Shown here in pieces: positions 10,361 through 22,632 of a stretch of DNA of 64,000 nt. Every line of letters begins with the position of its first letter. The stretch's first letter is position 1. Source of the stretch: Akebia trifoliata (Eukaryota; Streptophyta; Magnoliopsida; Ranunculales; Lardizabalaceae); assembly GCA_017979445.1 (NCBI GenBank), contig JADQWC010000627.1:31001-95000 (forward strand), written 5' to 3'. A model generated the notes under the pieces. That model ran no database searches. It had not been told where the DNA came from and saw only the letters and a list, made by a program, of their open reading frames with translations. The translations under genes were made by a program, and so were the position numbers.

Positions 10361-10806
10361 AATCAAACCATCGATACATAAATGCCACATAGATCATAGA
10401 ATATTAAATCCATCACCTCCACATTAAGATCATGTAAGCACATTAAAATATACCTATAGAGACCATGGCTTTTCAGATGATTAATCAACAAAGATAACAC
10501 ATCCATTGTTAAACATCGCCTACTCAATTTTTTTTAAATAATAATTAAAAAAAATGAATGAACTTACATAAAAAGACTTCATTTTTTATTTTTTATTTTT
10601 TTATGGTCCAATCGATGATTATTTTGAATTTCCATTTTGATCAACGAAAAAGTGGCGAGCGGTATGCCCTAAGTTTAACGAAAAAGTAATCCGTTTGATA
10701 TTTTGAAGCTTTAAAACTTAAAAAAAAAAAGATAAAGTCCAATTGGAAAGTTGTCAAGACTGACGTAAGGAACAAATGTAGCAATTAAAATATTTTTTTT
10801 GTTTGT
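10361..10806. other. AT-rich spacer
   Basis: No coding frame, RNA gene or terminal repeat recognised. Long A and T runs (10520-10600 and 10715-10800). Confidence 0.5.
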
Positions 10807-11400
10807 TTTGAGGCACATTGCCTCTGGTTTTTGGCTTGGGAAAATTCTTTTTTCCTATGTTTTTTTTTACTCATTTTGTATCCCTACAAAAGTTAAAAAG
10901 AAATGTTAGTGGCAACGATAGTAAACAGACTCAAAAAGCGATTCCGACTTGTCAAAATCTCACTGACTTTGTCATATTTGAAAGAAAATTTCGTTATACC
11001 CCAAATCGATATGCTATAATGGTTAATCAGAGATCGGGTCAGAAAGTTACAATCATTTTAAGTTCGACTGTCCATTTAGCAAAAAAAAAACATTTTTTTA
11101 AAAACTCATTTTGAGGCATATTGCCTTTGATTTTTGGCTTGGGCCAACCAGATAGAAATGTTAATGGAAACGATAGTAAACGGACTCAAAAATTGATTTC
11201 GACTTGTCAAAATCTCGTTAACTTTGTTACATTTGAAAGAAAATTCCGTTCTACTCCAAATCAATGTGCTATAATAGTTAATCAGAGATCGGATCAGAAA
11301 GTTACAATCAGTTTAAGTTCGGCTGTCCACTTGACAAAAAAAAAGAAAAACATTTGTTTATAGTCCAATAAGTTATATTGCCTCTAGTTTTTAGCTAGGG
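10807..11400. repeat. Tandem direct duplication of ~300 bp
   Basis: Unit 1 (about 10807-11105) and unit 2 (about 11107-11365) both begin GAGGCATATTGCCT-like and contain the same blocks: AACGATAGTAAACGGACTCA, TTGTCAAAATCTC, ATTTGAAAGAAAATT and AATCAGAGATCGG. A third, partial start (TATATTGCCTCTAGTTTTTA) follows at 11371. Two frames (10818-11114 and 11121-11363) encode similar peptides only because the DNA is duplicated. Confidence 0.9.
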
Positions 11401-11648
11401 CCAAAAAAACAACATTTTTTTCATTTTTTTTATTGTTTCTTTGATGATATGCATGAATAAAAAATAAAAAGGTAATCGAATGACTAAAGAAAAAAATTGG
11501 ATTTCTCCCTTTAACCCAAGGAGTAAATAAAGAAAAGAAAACATACCTAAACAACAAACACAACAAAGTTAGCTTGCAAATAAGAATATTTTGTATTTTT
11601 TTTTATAAAAAAAAATGGCCAAGTTGACACGAGGGTAAAGCTTACAGT

Positions 11649-11667
11649 TCCCCAGTAGTGTTGCCAA
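11649..11667 (-). promoter_or_regulatory. Primer-binding site of element O
   Basis: On the minus strand TTGGCAACACTACTGGGGA follows the LTR end (CCACA) after two bases. It resembles the TGGCGACTC...TGGGGA site, complementary to the 3' end of a tRNA-Arg, used by Tat/Ogre elements, with a few mismatches. Confidence 0.6.
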
Positions 11668-11669
11668 GT

Positions 11670-13579
11670 TGTGGAAACGAGATTTATTCAATTTTAACTA
11701 TATCAACCACTTTGGGAGGGTTTGGAGTTGCCACTATTCATATTTGAAATGGGTGTAAATGGTCACCTGGATTGCATTTTTTAAAAAAATAATATTTTTT
11801 GGCATTTGATGACTCTCATACGGATATGGCTAATTTGATCCAACTTTTGATTCAAGGTAAAGGGGTCCATTTTATGGAGTAGGAAAGGTGTTAGGCACCC
11901 TACTCCATCTACAATTGGTGGTAACCTTGAATTGGGTCCATTTTAAAAGAAAAAAAAAGAGTTGGAAAAATCCGACATGTACCCTCGAAGATGAGGGACT
12001 TGGATATTAGTTCAAATCGTTGAGGGCATCCTTATTGAAAAAATAGGCCCCTTTTATGATTCAAACAATTTGTAGTATGTATGTGTAAGTGTAGAGAAGG
12101 GAAGAAGTAGAAAAGGGAAGTAGAGAGAAGAGAAGCGGGTGATCCTTGTCCAAAGCCCACTTTGTTCTTCTTGACCTTCTTTGACTTTCCTTGACTTGCT
12201 TGAAAGAGTTGAGAGTTGAGAGAAAATTGAGAGTTGAATATTGAGGGTTGAGAGTTGAGAGTAAAGAATTTTTTAAATGAATTTTTTTTCAAATTTTCAT
12301 TAGGTAGTTAGAGTTGAGAATGAGGGGGATTTTATAGAGTTTGAAAGTTGTTTTTAGGGGTAAGATGGGGTGAAATGTTGGAAGAGTAGAGAATAACATG
12401 AGTTTTGAAGGTGGGGGTATGAAATTTAGAGTTAGGATGAGGGTAGTTGTGTAATGAAAGTAAATGAGTGATTTTTGATCTAAATGATTTTGATCCTACC
12501 CAATCCATTTGGGTGGAGTGTTTAGTGAGGTGAGATGATAGGGGTTTAAGAGGGTGGTTGTGATTCAGTGGTGTTTGGTATAAGAGAATGGAGGGTGGTT
12601 GCGAGGGTGAGGGAGATGGTGACATGTGGTAAGATGTGTGAAGGTTTGGGGTTTAAATTTAATTGATGGGAGAGAATAAGTGTTTGATTTGAAAGGAAGG
12701 GTGTAGGTTTAGGTTGTAGAGATTGTAGATTAGGAGAAGGTGATGGTTGGTTAGTAGGGAGTGATGATAGTAGGTTAGTGGGAAGTATGGGTTGATGTAA
12801 TTTTTTAGAGAAAAAGTAATGGGGTAGTTAATTATTTTAGAGAAAGGTGATGAGAGTTGGTGGTTTGATGAGGGAAGTGAGATGGGATGATGACATGTGT
12901 CATGTTTTATGAAAAAAAAGTGATTGGTTGATATGGATAGTGGTTTATAGGTTAGGGTTGTGGGTTGGATATAAATTGGATATGGATTTGGGTATAAGGG
13001 TATTGGGCTTGGGTTTTAGGAAGGTTGTAAGTATTTTGAGATTGGGTAGTATTTGTTTTAGGGTAGGGTTGCGTATGTTGGAAATATTTTGGGGTTTAGG
13101 TTATGTGGAGTTAGGTTTAGGTTAAGGGGTAAGGTGAGGGATTGATTTTAGAGAGTTGAATGTTGGTGGGCCATAGATGGACTTGGGGGGTATTTTTGGT
13201 TTCGAAAATGGAGCGGTGAGAGTAATGGAAATGATAGGTGTCCCATGTCTCATTTTTTTATATTTATTTTTTAAGATTTTTGAAAATATTAGATTGATCA
13301 AAATGCCACGTGTTGGCAAGTCGAGCTTTTTAAGCCCATTGGTGAGTTTTATTGAAAATCGGGTATTTTTGGGTTTGGGAGTGGAGCGGTGAAGGTGGGG
13401 GTGCGCCAATTCTTTTTAGTAGGCTCACTAGACCACTAGGAGGTCTCAAGGGCCTTGGTTCGGTCAAGATGCCATATTTGAATGATTCGGACTTTTTAGG
13501 CCCATTGACCAATGTTATTGAAAGATCGTTGTCTTTGGACCCTTTCGAGTGTGGGCCCGTTCAAATTGGGGTGTCTATA
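11670..13579 (-). repeat. 5' LTR of element O (LTR family 2)
   Basis: On the minus strand the copy begins TATAGACACCCCAATTTGAA (first TG mutated to TA) and ends in CCACA before the primer site, 1910 bp. The start block recurs at 60883 (plus) and 19328 (minus). A TATAAA box lies at 12331-12336. Open frames inside (12032-12292, 12332-12625, 13122-13512 and others) are low-complexity Ser/Pro/Thr/His translations of CT-rich DNA and are not genes. Confidence 0.8.
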
Positions 13580-13589
13580 GGAGTGGTGA

Positions 13590-15245
13590 ACTAACTTGCT
13601 TTAACTGTTGTCCATTTTCTTCAAGTTATTGAAGATCTTGAGAACTAACAGTTTCATGAAGATTAAGAGGTGATAGGATATCCACTCTTATTTTTTTGAA
13701 AGTTATTTTACATGGTTTAACACTCCCACTAATCTCATCATATTTCAAGAATTTGACATTTTCGATTTCAATTATTCTCGTATTGTAGTTAGGATAATAA
13801 AACTTATATCCTTTAGACTTTTCTGGATAACAAATGAAATATCTAGATATGGTCTTGGGATCCAATTTTTTTTTTTTGTGGGTTATCCTTGCTTTCGTTA
13901 GACAGTCAAAAATATGTAAGTGTCTTAAACTGAGTTTCCTACCAGTCCATAACTCTAATGGAGTTTTAGAGACTACTTTACTAGGGACTCTATTTAAGAT
14001 ATACATTGCGGTCTTTAATACTTCTTCCCACAAGAATTTTGGAATTATTGAATGATTCAACATACTTCTAAGTCCTAACCATGTCCATAAGTATACGATT
14101 ACACCTTTCAGCTACACCATTTTACTGAAGCGTTTCAAGCTTATGTATTATGAACAAATACTTAACCTTTCTAAGAGTTTAGCAAAAGGGTCAGGGTTTT
14201 GACCTGATTTATTAAATCTACCAGAGTATTCACCTCCTCTAATTGACCTAACTATTTTAACCTTCTTGTCTAACTGTCTTTCTACTTTAGTTATAAATAT
14301 TTGAAGGATATCCATAGACTAAGATTTTTCATGAATTAAATAGACATAGCTATACCTATAGAGGTCGTTTATGAAGATGATGAAATATCTTTTCTCCATT
14401 CAAATATATAGTAGAAAAATGTCCACAAATATTAGTGTGTATGATCTCAAGAAGTTCTTTACTTCTTGTGGCTCATTTCTTAGTATGTCTGGCTTGCTTT
14501 CCTTTAATGCAATTCACGCATACTGAGAAATTTGTAAAGTCCAAATTATTTAAAATTTTGTCCTTCACTAATCTTTCTATCCTAGCTCTGAAGATGTGTT
14601 TCAAACGTTATACCAAAATATTGAGGAATTTTCATTAATCAAGCCACATTTCAAACCATTATTCGAATGTGAGAAAACTAAAGATAGGTCATAATCATAA
14701 TTTAAATTTAAATTTATTTTATATAAATCATTAATTAAAATCCCAAATCCAATTAAAACTGAACAGAAAAATAATTTTAATTATCCACATTTAATAGAAA
14801 CTGAATAACCTGTACTATCTAATCTAGATAAAGAAACTAAATTCCTAAATATGCTAGGAACATAAAATGTGCTCTCTAGATCCATCTAAGGACCAATATC
14901 CAATACAAAGCGATAGGTCCATACTACTAGCTCTTGCACTTCGATATAGTTTCCCATGAAGATGGATCTTTCACTTTCCATTAGTTTTCTGCTTGAAAGA
15001 AATCCTTGTATTGAATTCGTAATGTAAATTATGGTTTTAGAATCAATCTACTAGGTATTAAAAGGTACTTCAGCTAAATTTGATTCATAATATACAAAAG
15101 AAAAATACATACCTTTCTTTTTAATCAACTTCTGTGTTTTGTGCAGTCCTTCTTTATGTATTTTGTCTTACCACAGAAGTAACACTTGACATCATTGTTA
15201 TTCTTTCCTTCAGCATGATTTGTATTTCCAAGTGTTTTACCTTTT
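13590..15245 (-). pseudogene. Ty1/copia gag-protease-integrase remnant
   Basis: Two anchors lie on the minus strand about 500 codons apart, the right spacing for one copia polyprotein. Near 15190-15140 is a gag zinc knuckle of form C-x2-C-x4-Y-x4-C (CYFCGKTKYIKKDC), with the usual His replaced by Tyr. The 14063-13626 frame is the C-terminal integrase region: [20 protein letters not shown], then [20 protein letters not shown]. The section between has lost its frame. RT and RNase H should follow, but the piece is bounded by LTR family 2 at 13579 and LTR family 1 at 15251. Confidence 0.85.
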
Positions 15246-15250
15246 CATGA

Positions 15251-15872
15251 TGTAGACATCCCATTTTCATACTCGTCTGATTAATCAACTTGTCAACCCG
15301 ATTGCGAAAGTTCCCAATGATAGATGAATATTCCAATATTTTTTATTTGTTACTGAATATGTTTCAGAAATTTAGATGAGATATCTCATGCAACCAAAAC
15401 TTTATAAATCATGTTACGCTAGGAAAATATGATCCAAAACATAGAAATCATCATTTTCAGACAAAAAGAAGCTTTACGAGAAAAATCATCAAAAAATGAC
15501 TAAATTATCAAAATACCCCTGACATCAGAACATCTCTAGAGTTTATACATTACGTTTAGGAATCGAACACATAAAAACATAATCTAAAATCAAATAAATT
15601 ATTTCGCCAATTTTCACAAAATTAACCAAAATTACGAAAACACCCTCATAGGGCACACAATCATTTCATGCCAAAAATCCGTAAGTGACACAAATCCATA
15701 CTCCCATTCAATTCTTTACGAAAAATTGATTCCAACAAATTTCAAAACGTCAACAATCAATATCTCAACTCAAAAGCCCTCTTTGAGGGTAAAACGATAA
15801 TTTTTGATCCTAAAATTCAAAATTTTGAAATTAATAATTAAAATATTAATTAAAGTAAAGTGAAATATCAAT
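15251..15872 (+). repeat. LTR family 1, 5' fragment
   Basis: Starts TGTAGACATCCC and tracks the first ~620 bases of the family-1 LTR, including the AATTTTCACAAAATT and GAAAATACCC-like blocks. It stops at AAGTGAAATATCAATAAATC, where family-4 LTR sequence begins in mid-LTR. Confidence 0.8.
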
Positions 15873-18646
15873 AAATCCTCGATTACCGAGTCGGATTAGG
15901 CTAAAATAGTAACTTTTTACTAGAACAAAAATTTTTAAGATTCGATTATACCATTGGATTTGTAATGAAAAATTATTGAACATGGACTATTTATTTGTCA
16001 TTTTTAGAGATCAGGAAGTTGAATTATCATCAAAAACGAAAATAACGTCAAGTTCAAGAGTCACCTTAGGTCAAAAATGTAAATTTTTGTTAGAAATAGA
16101 ATTTGTATAAATTGACCACACTATTAGATCCGGAACGAAAAATTAGATGAAATAGAGTATTCATTTATTAGTTTTGGAGTTCGGATGGTCAAGTTATTGT
16201 TGATCAAAACAATTGGTAAAATATCGAATTCGTCCCAAATTTTATATAAATAAAAATTTTAATTATTTTTTTTATTATTTCTCTTCTCCAACTTTTCCAA
16301 AAATAGCCAACGAAATAACGAATTTTCTTCAATTTCTTTCGATCTTCTACCTCAGATCCATCGCAAACGGCTCGCCATCGACGATCGACGCAGAAGGGAG
16401 AAATGTCCGCAGCCTCGACATCTACAAAATCCACCCAAATTCCTTTAGTTTTCTTGTCATTTTCACCCCGTATCGTCAAAAATCAGCCATACGTATATAC
16501 GAGGGTTTCAAAATTTCGACCTCGAATTTCATCAGTTTTGGGGTCAAACCGTCTTCTGTAGTAGAAGGGAGAAATGATGATGGCATCGAGATCTTCAAAA
16601 TCACCAGATTAGATTCGAAAATCAGCCATCTCAAACTTCGAGCTATCTCGATTTCCACGCACGTGCTTTAATTTCTTCACCTAGAGATTGTAAGGAACTC
16701 TTAATTTGTATTAGTAATCGTAGATTGTGAAAATTGCATGTAAGATTTTATTAAAAATTTGTGGTGAGTTTTCAAAAATATCGAATTCAATCGATTATTT
16801 CAAATTCACGTCATAACTTGTATGTTTGATATGTTTAATTGTATTTAATAATAAATTACACATTGGTAGGATGTTTCATCGGATTTTTCTGTCAGTTGGG
16901 TCCTATGCACCGTTCGGACCCCGTTTTAATATAAGTGTTGTACTTATTCAAGGTTTTTGATAAAAATGAATTTCATAGTTAGAAAAATGATTTATTATTC
17001 AATTAACTCATTTTGAGTTGATGAATATCAGAAAGTGGATATTTTATTTGAGAGATTGAAAAATGTAAAATTTGAAAAAAGAAAAAAAGGGTATGAAACA
17101 GTAAAATGTCAGAGTCACACCCGATGGGTGATGTCTGTATTTTACATTGTTGTGTTGTGTGTAAGTTAGTAAACGGGTATCCAGGGATAATATTATTGGT
17201 TGTATGTTTATTTACTTTCTGTTAGCACGAGGCGCTGTTTACGTTTCCGTTTTGTTATTTATTTTAGGTCAGGTGGCCACACTTGCATGGTAGGAAACTG
17301 GATATCCATTCTCAATCTTATATTGTTAATTTCTCTTTTATTTTCAAATGAAAATAATATATATATATATATGTAGCTATTTTGTGAGCTGTTGAAGAGT
17401 TTGTGAATGCTTGAAAGGATAGTGCGTCATATCATCCGGAGTGGTGTACTATCCTGGGATGTACAGTAGGGACCACCAAACTCATACGTAGTATGGGACA
17501 CGTATGAAAGTTGAGTCACAACTAAAATATGGCTTTATTTTTTTCTATCTTTACCAGTGAACTTGTAATGTAGAGGTGGTCATATACGAATGGTTTGTAT
17601 ATTTGGGAATCACATGCACGTCTGATAGGCATAAAAGAAGATGATTAGTCAGTGATCACTAACAATCTATAGTAGTCGAACGTTTTGACACATCGAAAAG
17701 AAACCCATTGCTTACAGTTACGTCAAACGACCAGTCTGTGCTGGATAAATGGTCACCCAAAAGTGGTAAATGTAACGACTGGCCACAAAATCAGGAACTA
17801 AAAGCCAGAGAAGAATTGTAACATCATGTCCCGACTGGGAGTGATCCAGTCGTGAATCCCAACTGTCTAATTCCAATACTCCACCATTGTGTATTATGTA
17901 TCTGTTGCTTATTTTGATATATAAAATGAAATCCATGTTTAATGTTTCCATTTGATCAATTAGATTTGTATAAAAAGAAAAATATTATAGTGAGTAATGA
18001 TGATCGATGTAATGTGAGTTTTAAAATATTTAGTTGCTCATCCCTGGCTATATGTAATAGTTAATTGTAGTTTCTTCTTTAAAAATTTACATATTTTAAA
18101 ATGATTCAGTTTGTTTATTCGTTCATGTTAGGAGGGGTTATTGACATAAATTATTTTCTTCCTTATTGGGTAACCATTGTTACTCACCCTTTCCTTCTCC
18201 ATTTTTTAGTCTCAGATTCAAAGAGTTTGGCGAGGCAGGTATAGAGTACAAGTGAGGATCATCTGGTGGGTTAGATAGACAATTAGAGTTCCTCACCTGG
18301 TGAGTATTGAGGCTACACCCCCTAGTGGGTCGATTTGTCAAGGAGTATAATAGATTTTGTTCTGAGCGTTAGGACTTTTGTTAGAATGAGAAATATTTGT
18401 ATAATCCTGTATTCTAGTTATTTTCCGCACTCTGATGTTTCATACGTTATTAGATGTATATAGACTTCCGTTAGTATTATGTTTTGTATGTATATATGTA
18501 TGATTGTATGTCGTTTATCATGTGCAGGTTGAATTGCCTTGGAATGTTAACATAAATAGAGGAGACCATGCCGAAATTTTGAGGTGCCACTTAGTACCTC
18601 GATATCTAACATGAGAATTTGTGTTAGTGTTTGGCGGGGCGCCACA
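15873..18646 (+). repeat. LTR family 4, copy 1, lacking its first ~215 bp
   Basis: Aligns with 33439-36686 and 39745-42053 from the CGATTACCGAGTCGGA block to the end GGCGGGGCGCCACA. TATA box at 16243-16252. An (AT)8 run lies at 17357-17372. The internal ~171 bp unit is present once, not twice. No primer site follows, so this is a solo or 3' LTR remnant. Frames at 16213-16671 and 17718-17951 recur in other copies but match no protein family. Confidence 0.85.
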
Positions 18647-19328
18647 GTTCATTTTTAAATAACTCATAAAGCAATGGTGGATTTGTATTTTTGAAATGAA
18701 CTAATGGGAGAGCTCCATATTTGTACTTGAAGATTCCCACCTTTTGAGGGTATGATTGGAAGTTCTCTCAACTTTATGGATTATTACCAAAGACCAAATA
18801 ACCTTTTTGGTTTGACCACCCTTTTTGGGAAGGGTATTTTTAGACTTTCACAAAAGGGAGTTGACTCTCCAATTAGATTAAGCATTGGATATTGAGGACT
18901 TATGGTAGATCAACATGTGTCACCTTTTGAGGGGGTGTGAGAGAATGGGCTTAAAATGGACTTGGTATTAGGTTTAGGTGATGGACTTGGGCTAGACTAT
19001 GGACTTTAAGAAAAAGTGAAAAAGAATGGACTTGAATTTGGGTTAGAAGGTAGACTTTGTCTTGGGCTTAGGTTGTATTAGGAAATGAACTTTGGTTATG
19101 GTATGGGTGATGGAGCGGAGAATGGGTGATGGAGCGGGTTGGTTCATGAGAGTGGGTAAGAAATTTGAGTAGATTTGAAACAAGGTTGGGCATGACAAGA
19201 TGCATGTATGCATGAAGATGATGCCAAGCGGCAATGTGAGCCTGTTGAAAGGCTTGAGTTCTTTGTTGGAATCAATTCGAGAAAATTTGGATTTTCCTAA
19301 CGGGTTCATGCAAATTGAGGTGTCTACA
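18647..19328 (-). repeat. LTR family 2 related fragment
   Basis: On the minus strand it starts TGTAGACACCTCAATTTGCA at 19328, parallel to the start of the 13579 copy, and runs into G-rich LTR-like sequence cut off at the end of the family-4 LTR. The 19384-19043 frame crosses the boundary and is not a gene. Confidence 0.55.
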
Positions 19329-19330
19329 CA

Positions 19331-19630
19331 GTGACATTGGCTATTAAGTGAAGTAGCATGTCTTAGGAAAGAAATGTATGACATTAAAGAAAAAATTCTT
19401 CAAAAAATAGCAAGGTACATTTTAAATAATACACCGTCTGTATTTGATCAAGCACTCGAACACCTTGAAGAAGAGAATGCATGAATGCATCTACACATTT
19501 TACAACACGATAGACTGGGTGATTATCTGAATTTTATAGATGAAGAATGAAAAAGACTTTTAGATGATTATAATCTGCGTTCACCATACTATATAGCTAA
19601 TAAAATTGATAACATTTATACCAATTAGGT
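19331..19630 (+). pseudogene. Unidentified decayed coding stretch
   Basis: One plus frame reads about 95 codons with protein-like composition, broken by two TGA codons and ended by a TAG. It includes CLRKEMYDIKEKILQKIA, then FDQALEHLEEENA, and LGDYLNFIDEE. The charged, helix-like pattern and TGA at places where Trp would fit suggest a dead exon or retroelement ORF. I do not recognise the family. Confidence 0.4.
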
Positions 19631-19779
19631 ATTGTTAAAGATGATTAGATTTTAGCTTTGTCAGGAGAGGTATTTTTCTTGTTGTGTTAGGAATACATTA
19701 TGTATCTCAAGGAATTTTGATTAATGGTTAAATTTAGTCATTTAGAAATATGTATTTTTTAGAAAATGATTCTTGAAAT

Positions 19780-20920
19780 TTTGAGAGCACCAAAACAGAG
19801 CTCAAGACAAACTTTTTAAATAAAATAAAACAAATTTGAAAATAACATTTACGTTAGAGAAAATTTGTAGAATTTTAATTTCTTATCCAAACCTAAAACT
19901 CTAATCCTAGCCTCTCTAGAGGTAGAAGTCTAGATTTGAAGATCGTAGAGTGGATGAGATTCAATGCTCGACAAAAGAGAGATAATTTTCATCTCGTGGA
20001 AGGCTCCATATTAGTCCAAGAAAAAATACGGTTTGGTCAAAGAAAAACTTTCAAGATCGGACAAAAGTAATCGTTTGGAGTCGATCCTTCGTAGAAGAGA
20101 TAATCAAGTAGGATCTCTTCACATCTACCTTTTAGTTACTAAAATATTTATAGAAAGTAGTTTTACTACTAAGAATTCAATTAATATTTTAATTTAGGGA
20201 TATTTAAAAAAAAATATGCATGATTAGTTGATTAAACTAGTAAATCTTCTTTCAATATATAGAAATAAAGTAATTTCCATAGTATTAATGATTATATTGT
20301 GCTTGAAAGACTTTAGAAAAGATTTGGATGAATTTATGGTAAAATCACATAAATTTTGGAAGAACAATATCGACGTTGGTTCGTGTTTGTCGGCAGCACC
20401 AACCTTGCCACCGCTTTCAATCTGTGGTACTGACAGTCACCGACAAAACCAGTTTTGCAAAACTATTTCAACATTTTTCCCCAACAACACAAACATTTCT
20501 TACACCTTTTCATTAAAAATATTTAAGTAAATGTTATATTTAATTTTATTTTTATATGATATTTAATTTAAGTTATTTAATGAAAATAAGGGAACACCCC
20601 CCATTTGAAAATAATAAAAATAATTTAAAAATCCAAGTCTCAAATAATCAAAATCTAATTTTTGGATTCAATAACAAAATCAGGATTTGGACATTTTCAT
20701 TAGATTTTCAATCCCCATTTTCTTTAAATTTTTCTTCAAATGAAGTTTAAAAAATTATATGTCAAATCTCGTGATTAAAACTTTTATTTTCAAAAAACTT
20801 GTTTTACATTTGAAGAACTTTGAAAATAATATTTTTTATACTTAACCAAATTTTCACAACTTTTCTCATATTTAACTTATTTTTATTTAATCGTATTTTT
20901 CAAGATTTTATACTCAATCA
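19780..20920 (+). repeat. LTR-like repeat, family 5, copy a
   Basis: Shares blocks in order with 21350-22330: AAACTTTTTAAATAAAATAAA, then CCTAG...CTCTAGAGGTAGAAG, then GGGAACACCCCCCATTTGAA. No gene is supported; the frames at 20228-20530 and 20556-20750 are AT-rich chance openings. Confidence 0.6.
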
Positions 20921-20994
20921 AGACCATCATATGGAATTGGTTGATACTTTAGGATCACAAATAATTTAAAAAAGAAATGTATCTAGATAGCTAT

Positions 20995-22330
20995 TGTAAT
21001 GACCTGAAAATTTAACATGAATCTCGAGAAAAGATTATAAGTTTTTTATTTGATAAATTTTGAATTTATTTAATGATTTAAAATATGAATTTTAATTTAT
21101 AAATATTTGAAAAAACCTATCGTCACCAATAAATTCAAAAGGGATGAGAACCAGACATTAGCCTGTAAACACGTCTTAAACAGAAATTGATCAAAAAAGT
21201 TATAAAATCATTGAATTTCATGTCAAATTCTACCCAAATGGGGAAATGAAATTTTAGAGTTATAATTTGAAAAATATGATCAGAATATTAGTTTCATATC
21301 GAAAAATTATCCAAAATAGATTGTAAGTTTGCAAAAATCGGAACCCAGGACATAAACTTTTTAAATAATAAATAAAACAAATACAAAAATGACCTTTACA
21401 TCCTTAAGTTACTATAAATACCAAATTTATTAGAAATTTACAAACTTTTCATTCTTTTTTCCATAGACAAACCCTAACCGTAGCCTTCTTAGAGATAGAA
21501 GAATCAATTCGAGGACTATAGAGCGAGATTTAATACTCGATGAAAGAAAATCAAAATTTTCTCTCGTCAAGGGTTTCACATGGAATCCAAAGAAGCTGTG
21601 ATTTCATCGGAGAGAAAAAATAAAAGTGAATAAATATGGATATTGGGAGTTGATCTCAGAGCTATTGCATCATAGAAAATGATAAATAGGTAGAAATTAT
21701 TCATTTCTACCCTTTAGTGGCCATGTTTTTAGTGAAAAATTATTTTACATCTAAGAACTAGATTTGGTTTTCAATCTAGGGGCACATTCTTAAAATAATC
21801 ATGCATAATTAGATGATTTGAATCCTTGATCTTGTTTTTAAATTATAAATTTTCTGTTAAAAGTTAGAAACATAATAGATCTATTAGACCTACTTCGATC
21901 AATCGACCCTATGCTGAAATGCCTAATTCAGCTTGTTTTCAGCATAATTTTTCCCGACCAACATGTGCACTTTCCAACATCTTATTTTCATTAAAAACAT
22001 CTAAGTATTACTCTAAGTTCTTTAATAGAATTAAGGGATTACTCCCCATTTGAAAACAATGGGAATGATTTAAAAATCTAAATATCTACTGATCAAAATT
22101 TAATTTTTGGTTCCAATAACAAAACATAATTTATGGCATTTTCATTAAATTTTAAAATTTTGATATCTTTTAAGTTCCTTTAAATTAAGATAAAAAAATT
22201 ACAGAATGTCAATATTTTTATTTAAAAGCTTTCATTTATGAAAACCCATTTTTCTAATACAGTCAAATTTTCACAGATTTAACCATTTATGATTTTATCG
22301 TGTTTTACGAGCCTTTTCTAGTTAATCAAG
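20995..22330 (+). repeat. LTR-like repeat, family 5, copy b
   Basis: Begins TGTAATGACCTGAAAATTTA, followed by ATGAATCTCGAG. This mirrors the family-4 LTR start (TGTAACACCCCGAATTTTTA, then CATATCTCGAG), so it is probably a related chromovirus LTR. It is in direct orientation to copy a, with only ~75 bp between them. TATAAATA near 21413 may be its TATA box. Confidence 0.6.
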
Positions 22331-22444
22331 AATCACAAACACTTTCTAGAAAATATATATATTTTGATAGATACATAGGAAGATAGACGATTAATTAATT
22401 AATGGATAGATAGTGAGAACGTATGTTCTCAACTGTTTGATGAA

Positions 22445-22632
22445 ACAGTGATTATAATATCTCGAGTTTATGATTCGTATCTTGAGAAAAAATAAATAGT
22501 AGAATTTTGAAAAATATTTAAAAGTGGGACTTAGGGTAAAACTTTAGAATTTTTTCTGATCATTTTTAATGAAATCTAATTTCACCATTGGATACAAAAT
22601 GGCTGAAAAACATATTTTAGCCTATAACCCCA
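22445..22632 (+). repeat. LTR family 4, 5' terminal fragment
   Basis: About 190 bp matching the first part of the family-4 LTR (GTATCTTGAGAAAAAATAAA, then GGGACTTAGGGTAAAACTTT). It ends where other copies continue with AAGCACGCTCAAATG. Confidence 0.75.

Larger units (their letters stand above)
5814..13579 (-). mobile_element. 5' half of a Tat/Ogre-like retrotransposon (element O), interrupted by element A
   Basis: Read on the minus strand: 5' LTR 13579-11670, primer site 11667-11649, leader with a ~300 bp tandem duplication, leader sequence shared with 24790-26260, a decayed extra ORF (8945-7985), two tandem hairpin arrays, then gag starting near 6514 and cut at 5814. An additional ORF between the leader and gag is a hallmark of Ogre elements. 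The protease-pol half would lie beyond element A, left of the window. Treating these parts as one element is an inference from their order and common strand. Confidence 0.65.

Noticed and set aside
12332..13594. Frames on both strands in the G-rich block
   Set aside because: They lie inside the family-2 LTR and are compositional; no domain is recognisable.
16213..16671. 152-codon frame repeated in three LTR copies (also 33943-34586, 40257-40893)
   Set aside because: The peptides recur only because the LTR recurs; frames are broken differently in each copy and the area follows a TATA box as expected for transcribed LTR.
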